From positions 650,139,920-650,203,919 of the forward strand of contig NC_081405.1 in NCBI RefSeq assembly GCF_030272615.1: a stretch of DNA of 64,000 nt. The letters are read 5' to 3'. The position numbers were made by a program, and so were the translations under genes. This document shows, piece by piece, positions 1-12,140 of this stretch (its first letter is position 1; every line of letters begins with the position of its first letter). The stretch comes from Cryptomeria japonica. Taxonomy: Eukaryota; Streptophyta; Pinopsida; Cupressales; Cupressaceae. The notes beneath the pieces are model-generated. The model saw only the letters and a list, made by a program, of their open reading frames with translations, was not told where the DNA came from and did no database searches.

Positions 1-1386
1 TTTGATCTTTTCTTTTCTTTTTTATTTTTTTTTTTATTTTTTTATTTTTTCTGTTTTGATGTCTTTTTTTGACGTCAAAGCCAGAAGTTTGTTTTTGCAC
101 TCCGAGAGGCATATCTTGAGCATCCGGGCTCCATTTTTGGCACATGAGATGTTGTTGGAAAGCTGGTTTTGTAAAATTTTCAGTGATATGGGTCTTCTTT
201 CTAGATTCTACTCTAGGTACATTTTATTCAATGTTTTGCATTTATGCACTCTAGCGAATATATTGGATGTTTAAGCTCCTTCGATCCTTTTCATTGTGTG
301 GGATGATTCATCTTTGGCTATTATTTTTGTATTTCCAACCTTTTGTCTTCTTTGAGAGCTGTATACATTATTTTGTAAGCATTTTCCTTTTTGCAAATGC
401 ACTAAGATAAAATGTCACTATGCTTTGAATGGTTGGGATCTTGCACATCTTGTGCCTTATTGTACTCTCACTCCATTATAAAGTGCCATAGGGGGTTTGA
501 TGTTTACCTTTTTTTACCATCTACCTTTGTCACATGAGTATTCCTTCCATGACATTAGCCTCATGATGTGTGTTAAGTGAGTGTTCCTTCCATGACAGCA
601 GCATTTATATGTGTTTGTACTTTCTGCTACACTCTCAATGTTCCTAGTTCTTCATCATGCAGTTTTTCTTGGCATTCAATTTTAGTGTACCTGTCACCTC
701 TCCCTTGTCAGCATTACGGGGGGTTTCTCCTATTGGTTGTTGGTTCTAATGCTTCCTTGGTTCGTTAGAGTGAGCTATGTATTCAATATTTGTTCCTATG
801 TACTAGGTGGATGCAGTGGCTAGTTACCTATGCATTTCGATGAAATGGATCATTTACCATATGGACACTCTTTCATTCCTATTTTTAGAGGCAACCTTTC
901 ATCTTTGATTGATCAACTCTTCAGACTTTGGTGTTTTTGCCATCTGTATCTTCGAGTTCAGTTGTTTGCCTTTGTTTTCCATCTGATTCGAGTAGTGTTA
1001 TTTGAGGGCACTCATGCAGATTATAGTCTTCACTACCTAATCATCTTCTATTTCAGTGGAGGTTCTTCAAATCGACAATTATTCTTCGACAGTGTTTGCA
1101 GCTTCATGTTTCAGTGGTGTTCTCATGTTCCTCCTTTGTTCCTTTTTTCAAGGATATTCTCTTGTTTGGAGGCTTCTTCAATCCTTCACTTGTATTTCTC
1201 TCGTTAGGAGAGGAGTTTTTCCCATGAGGTTTTCTCCTTTTCTCCAGTTGTGAGAGATCTTTTGTACTTGAGTACCTCACCAGGTCTAGTTGGTGGGACC
1301 CATTGTTACTTTCATGCATTTTGTTTACATGCATTTTTTAGTCCTTACTTTTTTTTAGCTACTCCCTAAGTTCATCTTAAGGGGGG
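1..1386. other. pyrimidine-rich DNA, no supported gene; probable 3' part of a retroelement
   Basis: I found no recognisable protein domain on either strand. Reading frames here are short and rich in F, L, S and C, as expected from T-rich non-coding DNA. The stretch ends with the purine tract AAGGGGGG (1379-1386) directly before a TGTTAG start, the usual layout of a Ty1/copia polypurine tract and 3' LTR. It may therefore be the decayed 3' interior of a plus-strand copia element whose coding part lies left of the window. Confidence 0.4.
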
Positions 1387-1701
1387 TGTTAGAGTTATCA
1401 TGTTGTGGCTAATAATTATTTATTTAATTATTACTCTATTATACTCTACGCTTAAGCTAAACTTAGGCATCTTATAATTCTTTAAGGTTTTCTCCTTTAG
1501 GGTTTCTAGTATCATTTTATAAGGATTCTCTCTTTGTAATTTAAGTAATTGTATTCCATTATTCTAGCACAATCAGTATTAGTCCTCTTTTCTAGATCAT
1601 TAAATTCTGGTCTCCATAGCTTTGGTTTTGCTTCTCTCCTTCTATGACGGGTTTGCATGCAGGTGATCCTTGGGAGCTGTAGAGTTGGTTTCTCATCAAC
1701 A
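1387..1701 (+). mobile_element. probable Ty1/copia 3' LTR
   Basis: Seen: a G-rich polypurine tract is followed by TGTTAGAG, and about 315 bp later the sequence reads ATCAACA, giving TG...CA ends with a short TGTT/AACA inverted repeat. The segment contains a TATA-like AT-rich part and many short T-rich runs, as copia LTRs do. No second LTR lies in the window, so the right border is a guess from the CA end alone. It could also be a solo LTR or a different element whose border happens to look like this. Confidence 0.45.
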
Positions 1702-1770
1702 CCTATAGTTTACAACATATACAACCTATAAAAAAAGGAGATTCAATAGTTTACTATAACATATCCTATG

Positions 1771-2420
1771 TTAAAAGTTTCTGCAAGAGGAGTCCATATC
1801 CTTCAAGGACAACTCTATAGCAGACACATCATCATTGGACCTAGCAATCTCCACTATGAGTCTCTCTCCATGGTTAATGTGGAACCTTGGTCCTCTTTGA
1901 TAGTTGAGATCATTAACTTGGGATTTCAGATGAATGCTTTTCATTGTATCATCTTTGAAACGCCAAGTAACTCTACATACAACAAACATTTTAAGCTTTG
2001 TTAAATGGCCAAACTGTTTCATATATAATCTCATCCCTGTTGACTGTTGTCGTTCCCTCTTTAAGCAATCTCTATAATTTTTCTATAGAAATCTCTAATG
2101 TCAAAGTTGATTGCACGATAATTGAGTAAAAAATGAGTATTTTTTTTTAGCAAAGAAACAATCAAAGAATATATGTCTAATATTTTCAGCTTTCTTTTAA
2201 ACAAAACAACATAGATCATCATTAGAAGTTTATGAGTAATAATCAACCATTTACACCATGCAATTTTAGGCTCAACAATATTACTCCTTAATCTTTTAAA
2301 AGATTTATAACAGATTTTATCATCAAAATCAAAATTCCAACAAGTATTAATGGAATTAGTAATCTCATGAGAGTTATGTAATGTTCTATAAATAAGCTTA
2401 AGAGAAAGATTATTAAGTTT
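1771..2420 (-). pseudogene. decayed LINE fragment with zinc-binding reverse-transcriptase tail (zf-RVT-like)
   Basis: On the minus strand around 2340-2230 the reading WNFDFDD...KSFKRLRSN...PKIAWCKWL matches the pattern of the plant LINE zf-RVT region, where a tryptophan-rich helix precedes a PK-hydrophobic-W motif. About 20 codons further, in another frame, comes CC-F followed by ENIRHIFFDCFFAKK (about 2195-2150). This is the usual C-x-C ... H-x4-C zinc-binding pattern. The two halves need a frameshift and there is an in-frame stop, so the copy is dead. Minus-strand sequence from 2034 to 1771 is open for 87 codons but I do not recognise it. The catalytic reverse transcriptase is absent. The family call rests on this motif alone. 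Confidence 0.5.
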
Positions 2421-2439
2421 AATTCTTTTTATTAAAAAA

Positions 2440-4195
2440 TATTCTTAATCAAACCATTCTTATCTAAGAAGCACACTAAGTGGGATAATTTTTCAAGTTC
2501 CTCTTAGAATTGAGGAGGTCCTCCTAGGAGTTGGAGGTAGCTTACTACTAATAGCTTAATTATTTACTACTAATTTTACACTAAATTTTAAGATGATTAT
2601 TATTAATAGTTTCTATAAATAATCTAATGTCTTTTATATACTAAGCTTTTGAAAAGCAACCTTGAAGGAGAACAAGTGGTTTTCCTTTGTTAGTAAGGTT
2701 CTACCAAATGAATCTTTCAAGGTTAAGAAACTTGATAGAGGATCTAGAAAATTTCCATTTTTCATATTTTTTCCTATGATTTCTTGTGCTTTCCAAATAT
2801 TTTTAAAAATATTATATTTTGTTAGAAAAAAATATATTAGGACATGTCTTCTTTAATATTTTATTAAAAATATGTCATATGATATACTTAATACCTTTGA
2901 ATAAATTTGAGAAAAAACACTTAAAGAGACTTTTTTCCAGTCTCCACTTCCATTCACTTACCCTACCCTAACATCACTTTTCCGTGAGCTTCATGTTACC
3001 TATATTTTTCAATGACTAGTGATACCATTTGCATAAACATGGCAATGTTTTAAGTTTTAAGAATATTTACCCTCCATGCTTTGATTCATATCAATGATCT
3101 CATATATTTCGCACCTCTCATTACTCTTCTTCAACATATTATATATACATCGAATAATAGCTTCCCTTGCCCATTTATGAATTCCCTTATCCATTTATGA
3201 ATTTCTTTCTTGATTGTTTGGGTCTTGCTTAATCTTTCCTTCAAGATTCTTGTGATATAGACTATACATGTTTTACTTCTCTAAACTTAGGACCTCCTCC
3301 CCATTCATTTTTTTTTTTTTTTTTTTTTTTTTTCTTCCTCGAACACAATGATTGTTCTTTATCATAATATGGTTAATGACTCTTTATTTCATGATGATTT
3401 TCTTAATAAGAACAAAGAAAAAAAAATAAATTTCCAAAGGGGAGTGCAACTAAAAAAGTTGAAAACAAGAGGGTTTGAAGATTTGAAGACATGAAGTGCC
3501 TAGAAACATTGTATAACTTCTTAATTCTGTTTATTGATAAAATTCTTCATAGATATAATTGTTATTGAGTAATTTTATTGTATGAATATATAAATGAAAG
3601 TTATAATAAAGATGTGTTTCTGATTTTGTTTCCATATGGTGGAATATACGACATTTTAAGGCTCAAGATTGGACAATTTGATAATACCTCCCAATCTTGA
3701 TTGCAAATCATATGTCAATTCACTATGTAAGTACAAAGATAAGATTGCAAGCACAAAAATGAACCAAAATTTTCTAAAGTCCATTTACAAATTCTAAAAC
3801 CTTGGACCACACAATATTTAAACAAAAATAGTGCACAATCAATTTACAAATCTTAAAACCCTTAATTGATAAAAGCCTTACACATCATTTGTTATTTACA
3901 TTTCAAATTTTTTGGTTTAATAATCAATTATTTATTCCTTTTCAACAAATAAGGCCTTACAAATGGTTCGCCAGACATAAAAAATCAAAATCATTACAGT
4001 ATCGACTTAAAAATTTCAAGTGTAACCATAACAATATATTTCAAATTGCTGTTTAAGCAGTTTGCTACTCCATAATCATATGAATGTTTATGGCAAGACT
4101 CGTAGTAATTCATTTTATGACTGAAGATAACAAAGCACCAGTCAGTCCATGCCTTTGCATGATAAGGCACGGCATACACAACAGGTGCATGCCAA
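2440..4195. other. AT-rich DNA without gene; includes a 26-bp T run
   Basis: No coding or repeat structure that I can support. A pure T run lies at about 3308-3333, possibly the poly(A) trace of a minus-strand retrotransposed copy. The part near 4195 should contain the 3' UTR of the methyltransferase gene, which ends at 4196 on the minus strand. Confidence 0.5.
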
Positions 4196-7100
4196 TCAGA
4201 CCTTCGAGAACATATAAGTTTTACACTCTCCCAGACGGAAGGTTCTATTGATCCTGGCTCCACTTCCCCTTTTATTCATATAACCAGGATAATCTGTTTT
4301 TCGAAAACGAACAGACTCCTTCAAATATAGCCCATACTTTTCTGCTTCTCCTTCTAAATTCCATTTTCTGTAGGATGGCCCCACCTTGTTAGAAATATGG
4401 ATTTCTCCAAACGAGCTCAAGAACTTGGCAGCACTTTCCAAAAACATGCTCACCAACTGTTTGTTCTTTTTTATGGCCTTTTTGCTGCGTTCCCCACCGG
4501 GAAAATAGCCTGCATGAGGGAGATTGAATACAATTCTGTCAAACTTCCTCCCGCTTAGATCTTCAATTTCATGCAGTCTGGTTGCATCCACCTCATACAG
4601 TACCAATGCTTTACGACTTTCCAAGTTCTCAATTAAACTACGAGCTCTATCATAAACCCTCAAGACTTTCTCTGCTTTGACAACATTGAAAGGATAGTGA
4701 AATTAAAATATTGGGAACAAAAAAGATTACGAAGAAGTGAATAGAGCATAATTTTTATTTATTTATTTCCATGTTCTGATTCATACCTTCACTATCAATT
4801 GAGGAGGCGACGATGTTTTCTGCAGATTCAAAAGCAGTAGCTAAAGCTGAAGAAAATGAGAAATTGCCCTCTCCGACTAACAGAATGGTTTGCAAGCTAG
4901 AATAATGCATTAGCTTCCTCTCCACCCTGGGTTGCCTCTGCAAACAACGAAAACCAACTCTTTCTCATGTTAATGTAGAGCTAAGCCAAATCACAATACA
5001 AGAATACACTCTGCAACCTACAAGTTAATGCCACCAAATTGCTGCTCGGAAAGTAAACAAACCTAGGAGATCATGTACAGAAATCGGACTGCCCATTGAG
5101 TTATCCCACTCAAACGAGTATGAGCTTAAGGTATCTTGTGTTAATACCAAATTTATACCAAAAATGCAACTTGAATTTTTTTAACCAAACTAATTTTAAA
5201 ATGATAATGTCCATCAAAGCTATTATATTTACATAGTTCGTTAAGATTATTTTAAGAGTTTGTGGTCGAAGTTTGTAGGAGAATTTTTTCAGTTAAGTTT
5301 TGGATGGTACTTTGGGATTCATCATTAAGATGGAATAATTGTGTGAAAGTTTTTTAAATAATTTTTTTTTGAAGGCAGGATGTCAGATATGTTGTGTCAA
5401 AGTTTTTTAAATCAATTTTTTTATGATATTTTAAAATTTATTATAGAATGGGGAAATATGTTGTGTGAAAGTTTTTTAAATCAATTTTTTTTATGATATT
5501 CTAAAATTTATTATAGAATGGGGAAACATTGTGCAATAATGTTTAATCAAGTTTTGGATGGCATTTCAGAATCCATCATTAGAATGAGAAAACATTGTGC
5601 AAGAGTTTTTTAATCAAGTTTAGGATGGCACTCCAGATTCCAATCCATCATCTGGATGACGAAATATTATGCAAGAGTTTTAAACTCAAATTTTGGATGG
5701 CACTCCAGAATTCATCTTCAAAATGAGGAATTTTTGTGCAAAAGCTTTTTAATCAAGTTTTGGATGAGATTCTGTGATCCATTATCAGCATAAGGAAAAG
5801 TTCACACAATTTTTTACTAAAAACTCTTCAATAAAGGATAGATCAGATATTACTTTTTTTTATATTTTCACCATTTTTTCAATATAAATTTAATTATTTG
5901 AAAGGATTTAAAATAATTATTTTGAATAACTTAAAAACAGAAGAGTGACATTTCAACAATGTAAAATGCAATATTAGATTTCATTCTAAACAACGCATTC
6001 TAAACTTTGACTTGTTTAAATAGCTCATCTGTAATCAAACTTATTTATTTCATTACTAACAGATCAGTGGTACGAATCCTTGTGTGCTCAAATTTATATT
6101 TTGACTGATCGAACTTCAATTACGTAGGGGTGTACGCTCATTTACAGATAAAGTGTGCTCTTGAAAACAAAAAAGAATTGATTTTGCGTTTACATAAGTC
6201 TGCCAGGATAAAATTTTCTTGGAATGTTGCAATGGGAAAACATTTATTTGAGATGTTTCTGAGGCTTCATTTTCTGTGCACACGTAATCCATTAAATGGA
6301 TCGTATTGAGTGGAAAACGTTAAAATCGAGTTTAATTATATTAAGATTATGTTTATAGATTTAATTATGTATATTTATTTATTATCAATATTTAGAATTG
6401 AATTTTAGGGTTCATCATCAAGACAGACTAGAATTTAATCAATATCTTGATTCAGGCTGTTTCATTTTATTTATGCATTACATTTCATTAAAGAACCTTA
6501 TATCACTAATTTCAATATCTTTTGTGATCATCATCAAAAAGTATATACAGGAGTCAATATTTTGTGGAAAGCTAAAAGTCGTATTGTTCAATTAAGAACT
6601 CTCCCATCAACTTCATTGTGAAACTGATGGATGGAAAAGGCTAAAAGAAGCATGAGAAGAAAGGATGTGTATTTTTTGCTCATCTGAAAAAACAGAAACA
6701 GAAAAACACCTCATTGTAGAATATAAGATCTTCACGAATAACAGAGACAAATATAGCCGCTCGTCATCACCTTGTATAAGAAGCAGATAAAATTGTAAAA
6801 ATCATTTTGATCAGTTGGACTGTCCCATAGACAATATTAGTCTCCTAGATATTAAAATTATTTCTCTCTTTCTTCTATCTTATTCAGCTTTTTCATCGTT
6901 GAAAATGTGGATAGGAATCCAGTTCAGTTGAAAATGTTTCTTGATTATGAAAAAATTCCCAATTTTCACATTTAAATATCCTGATTAGGATTCTAAAGCA
7001 CTAAAAAAATATTGGACAGAGATGAGATGAATTATTTAGGATTTGAAGTACTGACAGACCTATTATGAGTAGAAATTTTACTTTCTAGTTTTGTTCTGAA

Positions 7101-8284
7101 TTTAATGTTTTAGTCAGGAAGCATTACAGTGAGTTTTAGAATCTAGAACATGTCATATAGTATGGAGTGCATTTATCTATTTATCCAAACATCAAGATAT
7201 ATATTTGATCTTATTTATTAATTAATTGAAATTAAAATAAATATATTTTTTTATTTTTAATTAATTAATCAGTATATATATAGAACAACATTTGCATTTT
7301 TATTTTTCTTATGCACTCTTTCATCTTGACAATAGATTATGGGGTGTGTGAAATCTATCACATGATGAAATCATTTAACCATATGAATTGTAGAAATTTG
7401 ATATCTCAATTATAATTAGTTAAGAAGCAAAAGTAAATTCACATTCTATAATTACAACTTGCTAAATTTCTGAATTAAATTATGTAAACATAATTTTTAT
7501 GAAAGAATTAGATCACATTCCACTATACATTATCACAATTAATTGTGTTTTATGATAAAAAATATTAAATGCAATTATACAACTATCAAATTTAGGTAAG
7601 AATTAGTTTTTGTTTTTACATACTGTTTAAAATTATGTATTTGTAAATGAATTTGAGTAATGTAATATGAATCAATGAATTCAACAGTTTTTAATAATCA
7701 GAGAAAAATTGTAATTCTAAAACTTTAATCTATGCATAAAACATCAAGTAGACCAGCTGCTTAGAAATAAGAAGATTTGTACTGTGGAATAAGACCTCTC
7801 TTGCAAAATTGACTGCTGCTTCTCTTTCTCTCTGCTCAACTAGTCTGTTGTAATTATGGCTGTCATACTATATGTAATTTCGTGTAATGTTTTTGTAACG
7901 TTTATGAGCTGCAGCTTATACATTGATTATGGTGGTCTGATTTCTGTTTCTTGACAGTCTTTGGACAGACCTAAACCAAAGTTACCATAATTTGCATGCA
8001 TTCTGTTGTGGGTAGCCTAAGCATTAAAATAACTTGATACTGCTCCACCTTCACTATACTGCCATTATAGTACATTGAAGCACAACCAAATACCAATATT
8101 TCTTCAGATAAACTCACAGAATTGAGTAAACATTAAAAAATAAGAATAGAGTAAACACTAAAACGTACTCAAGATAAAGCAAACTTACCTCAGCAAGATC
8201 TGATCTTCCTATCAGACTTTGTAATTCATCAACGGTGGTTCTGGAATATGAAGGCTGCTCCATCATAGATTGCTCTTGCCAGGA
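4196..8284 (-). CDS. BMT5-like / DUF2431 Rossmann-fold methyltransferase, three exons seen
   Basis: Exons (minus strand): 8284-8189, 4937-4787 and 4671-4196. All three joints have consensus GT-AG borders: CAG|TCC at the first exon, GAG|GTAAGT then GCAG|AGG, and GAAG|GTATGA then GCAG|AGA. Phases fit (0, then 1). If translation starts at the ATG at 8266 the protein has about 234 residues, close to compact plant members of this family. The protein has the family's SAM-binding signature ILLVGEGNFSFSSALA, then NIVASSIDS, FDRIVFNLPHAGYF, the GEIHISNK segment and a C-terminal YPGYMNKRGSGA..TF..GECKTYMF block. Yeast Bmt5 methylates uracil N3 in 25S rRNA. That activity is inferred here, since plant paralogues are little studied. 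An acceptor just before the first exon suggests a further upstream, perhaps untranslated, exon. There are no in-frame stops, so this looks like the only intact host gene in the window. Confidence 0.85.
4938..8188 (-). other. 3.25-kb intron of the BMT5-like gene, filled with old repeats
   Basis: Bounded by GTAAGT (donor, 8188 downward) and TTTGCAG (acceptor, ending 4938) on the minus strand. The intron holds a degenerate tandem-repeat block at 5140-6060 and AT-rich DNA from 6100 to 8188 with no supported gene. A long, repeat-filled intron in a small gene fits a large plant genome. Confidence 0.75.
5140..6060. repeat. dispersed repeat with internal ~75-bp degenerate tandem units (copy 1)
   Basis: Units of roughly 70-80 bp recur from about 5270 to 5810, each with a core like TTTTGGATGGCACTCCAGAA followed by an ATCATCA...GAGGAAA stretch and a TTTTTAATCAAG stretch. 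The flanks (AATTTTAAAATGATAAT on the left; ACATTTCAACAATGTAAAAT on the right) are found in the same order at 56010-56830, so both the array and its flanks belong to one dispersed repeat family. It has no coding potential. Confidence 0.7.
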
Positions 8285-8584
8285 CTGAAAAATAAAACAA
8301 GTGGTTCCCCCCAGGCCAACAGCTCAATATTATAGCATTAGGGTTTCAATGTGATTGACTTTAACAACAAGAAACAGAATTGCCAAAGCTTAGCATGTAA
8401 GAATAAGAATACTAGGTTTCTTAACAGTAATGCTGAAAGTTAATTGCATAGGTGGATTGAGTAGGACAGTTATTTTGCAAATATTCTGAGAATGTGTGAG
8501 AAGGGTGTAAGGATCGTCGTGGGTGTTTTCATTTAATTCATAAAACATTCGTACTGCACAACTTTCCTCTGAGAACAAGTTACA

Positions 8585-9275
8585 GAAAATTCATGTCTTT
8601 GATTAGAGGTTACCACAATAAAACAAATCTCTTCTCTGATCGATCTGGATTCATTCCAAATTATTTGTGGTGAATCCATATTAGCGATTCATACAACAGT
8701 AAAGAAGATTATAACTGGATTTGGTGTGAGAAAAAGGTTTGGAATTAAAGTTTTTGTAGGGGACAAGGTTACGTGATATATCATAAAACATGCGTACTGG
8801 TCGAAAGTTATCGTACTGCACAACTTTCCTTTGAGAAGCTACAGAAAATTCATATCTTTGCTTAGAAGTTACCACATTGAAACAGATCTCTGATCGATCT
8901 GGATTCATTCCAAATTGTTTGTGATGAAATAATATTAGCGATTCATACAACAGTAAAGTAGATTGTAATAGGAATATGTGTGAGAAAAAGGTTTTTATTA
9001 GAGAAAAGCAGATTGTAATTTGAATGTGTGCGAGAAAAAGGTTTTGATTTTATTAAGGTCTAATTAAAGTTTTTGGAGGAGAAAAGCAGATTGTAATTTG
9101 AATGCGTGTGAAAAAGGTTTTGATTTTATCAATGTCTAATTAAAGTTTTTGGAGGGGACCAGGTTATATGATGTATCAAAGTAGATTGTAATTTGGTGAG
9201 GGATAAAAGGTTTTGATTCTATTAAAGTCGAATCAAAGTTTGTGGAGGGGACAAGGTTATGTGTAAAGTGTGATT
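8585..9275. repeat. degenerate tandem array upstream of the BMT5-like gene
   Basis: Two long paralogous blocks (about 8585-8705 and 8825-8955) share the GATCGATCTGGATTCATTCC core and ATTAGCGATTCATACAACAG. They are followed by four or five shorter units of about 65-110 bp built on CAGATTGTAATTTGAATG, GAGAAAAAGGTTTTGAT and TAATTAAAGTTTTTGGAGG. The array lies 300 bp to 1 kb upstream of the first exon seen for the minus-strand gene, where the promoter or first exon should be. Short open frames on the minus strand repeat with the units and are not separate genes. Confidence 0.7.
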
Positions 9276-10369
9276 TGAATTTTTCAGGATTGTAAATAAA
9301 GAAAGTTGGAGAGATTTTAATAATTTGTAGTTTTATTAGGTTAAAAAATATGATTTTATATAAAGATTTTAATATTTTGTAGTTTATTATAGTAAAATTA
9401 AAGTAGGTTGGAGAGATTGTATCAAAAAAATGGAAGTGATGTTCTTTGTTAGCAACACGAGGAGTATGCTAGTTCATAAGATGTAGAGTTAATTCTACTA
9501 CTAGTGATTGGGACATTTAAATCCCTTGAAGGTTCTTTCAACACACCTGCTTTATGTATTAAATACATTCATTTCAATCACAACTACAACAAACTATCAA
9601 AAATTATTTTGGATTATTAAATGATTTTTAACTCTATCACAAAACTAATAATTTGGAACATGTTAATCTAGAAAAGACTATTGAGAATAGCTTTACACTT
9701 ATGCACCACCATAGAAAATAGTGAATGCATCATATCTAATGAAAACAAGATTTTCACCAAACCTAGTAGCATTTGGAAATTTATGTAAGGAAATAGTGGT
9801 GTGAAATATAACTCCTACACTAATCTATGAAACAAAGTATGTGCAAAAAATAAATTGGTCATAGAGTTGCAAGGAAATAAACACAAAAGTAAAATATATA
9901 ACATATCGATTTACATTGGGAAAACCCTTTTGAGAGAAAAAATCCCACTCCAAAGAAACTCAATGTATTATTCAATAATCATATAGTTACAATACACTTG
10001 TGGAGTCTAAGAATTTATGAGTTTCGCCAACAAGAGATCTAAAGCAATTTTTGTAGCATAATAATACAAAATAACTCATTATAAAGCTTCATCTCAAGCA
10101 CCAAATAAATAAGATAAGTAATACACAACTTCATCAAATAGTAATTAGGAAACCATGAGCTAAAAATATGGTCAAATGGTGGTGTCCAAATCCATAGTAA
10201 AAAAAAAACAATGCTTAAATACCAATATGAGTCCATGGGCTAAAAATAGCATATTCCTTACACTTGTCATGATCCACCCATAGACTTGGACACTCTTCTT
10301 TGACTCCATTATCTCCATTCAAATATGTCTTATTAAATGTTATAACATATACCATATGTTTCCAACAAG
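9276..10369. other. AT-rich DNA, no supported gene
   Basis: I see no domain, RNA gene or clear repeat borders here. The stretch 9840-10040 resembles plant retroelement untranslated DNA in composition, but I could not place it in a family. Confidence 0.4.
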
Positions 10370-10926
10370 TGTTATGTGAAATTGAATCCTCTTTTATTTA
10401 TATTATGTGAGAGGCCTAACTTCCCAAGGCCATAAATTTTGAACTATGACACCAATTAAGAGTATAAGAATTGGCTATGAAGATAGCCACCTAAGATCTA
10501 GAGGCCTATTGAATAGCACAATAATAAGAGAGAACAAATGTGACAAGAACAAACTATATTTTCATCAATGATGCAATTTAAGCTAGACTAGACAAATGTA
10601 CATCTAGGAGACTCCCTTGGTTATATAGCCAAGGTGAGTGAATAAGACAATGAAAAATGTTGATATCTCATGACATGATAAGTAGAGAAAAAAGATATTA
10701 GCCCACCTAAAGTGGAAAAGTAATCACATTATAACACCACTAAAGGTGGAAAAGTGCAACCATGAAAAGTGGATATGGTAATGTGATAAAGTGATGTCCA
10801 CATAAAGTGGAGATGCTCCAACTAATCTGATGCAATTCCCTAAGTAAGATTATGTAAAGTGCAATTAGGACCTAAAAAGGAGTAAACCAAGCTAAAATGC
10901 CTTAATACACCAACACCCCCCCTTAA
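10370..10926 (-). mobile_element. 3' LTR (10370-10915) and polypurine tract of a minus-strand copia element
   Basis: Read on the minus strand, CTTAAGGGGGGGTGTTGG places a G-rich polypurine tract directly before TGTTGGTG. About 546 bp further the sequence reads CATAACA, giving TGTT...AACA ends. This is the standard order of the 3' end of a Ty1/copia element. The interior therefore lies to the right, which agrees with the minus-strand gag-pre-integrase remnant at 11822-12140. Confidence 0.65.
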
Positions 10927-12140
10927 GTGCAACTTAGGGGAATGAAGACTCAAGCTAACAATGCAAGATGGGTCCCAACAATAAGGCCATGTTACTTACC
11001 TATGTACAAATGCAATGCAATCTCTCATAATTGGAGAAAGGGAGAAAAACCAGTGGGAAAAAATTTCCCCCCAAAAGAGAGAAGAAGAGAGACCAAGTAC
11101 CCCCCCTTCAATGTAGAATGTGTACCAATGGTAGAAGCTCAAAACTAAATGAAGAAGATGCTCCATGATAATTGAACAATGTTCCTCCCCTTAGAAAGAA
11201 AAAAAAACAAAGGTGTATGTATGAAGTCTCTCCAATTTGGAAAGGAAGATGTAGGAATAAATCTCAAAATGTATGGAGTCTCTGAAAGTTTCTCAAGTGT
11301 CCCATGTCGATGTTGAAAGTTGCCCCTTCCAAATTAGGTGCACTAGGTCAAATTGTTGAAAAAGACAATCCAAGATCTAGTGACTTGATGAATGTAGAAC
11401 ATGATCCAAAGACTTAAGTGTCTCCTCTAAAGATAAAGATACCTCCTTCAAATGTTGTACATAAGTATCCACAATCACATCAAACTTGAAAGAATGATCA
11501 TGTAGAGAATGAACAAGAGGGTGAGAGCACTCCCTTGCATGTTCAACTAAAGAAGTATCATCTCCATCAAAGAGAAGATAAATGTCATCAATGATGTCTC
11601 CCAAATCTTCAATGTAGGACTCCACAAACAAAGTTTCAATGTCTATCAAGTAATCATCCCAAGGAACTATAGTTGGAAGACAATGTATATCTTGCTGATG
11701 AATGACAAGAAGCCAAAACTGCAGCAACACAAGAATCATTAGGAGAAATAGTAGATGTTATATCAATGGGAGGAGATGGAATGCAAGGCTCAGGAAATGT
11801 CACATGTGAGAACACCCAAGTTCAGTAACCAAAGTTCTCCTCAATATCGGAATCCACACAAGAAGTGTGATCATCATCTAAAGAATCAAACTCATCAATA
11901 GGAACAAATTTTGAAGAGGAATTCAACCAAGATGCATGATCCACCACCCAATTAGCAATGATAGCTCTAGTATTCAATCCTCTAATGATAACTAAATTAG
12001 GTGTGAACTCCATAGTCTTCCTTGTTGCACCATGAGTGATTTGATAGATGGAAAGAAAATTGTTTGCCAAGTGAGGTACACACAACATATCATTGAAGGT
12101 TCCATCCCAATAGAAATAGATCCTTTCCCAGTTACAATAT
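10927..12140 (-). pseudogene. interior of a copia derivative with a gag-pre-integrase remnant and no pol core
   Basis: On the minus strand at about 12100-11822 the reading MLCVPHLANNFLSIYQITHG continues to TMEFTPNLVIIRGLNTRAI. This is the gag-pre-integrase part of Ty1/copia polyproteins, where VLYVP-x-L-x-NLLSV is the usual form. Just upstream, in another frame, is VTGKGSISI, normally continuous with it, so a frameshift is present. Downstream (11739-11377) is an acidic open frame of 120 codons that I do not recognise. Only about 0.9 kb separates this domain from the polypurine tract, so integrase, reverse transcriptase and RNase H are missing. The upstream side is cut by the gypsy LTR at 12141. 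Confidence 0.6.

Noticed and set aside
830-1253. Two overlapping plus-strand frames of 125 and 65 codons
   Set aside because: Composition is that of T-rich DNA, no domain is visible, and the two frames overlap each other. There is no splice or start context.
8390-8950. Two minus-strand frames (62 and 89 codons) sharing peptides
   Set aside because: They share peptides because they lie in copies of the same tandem repeat. No known domain is present, so they are described as part of the array.
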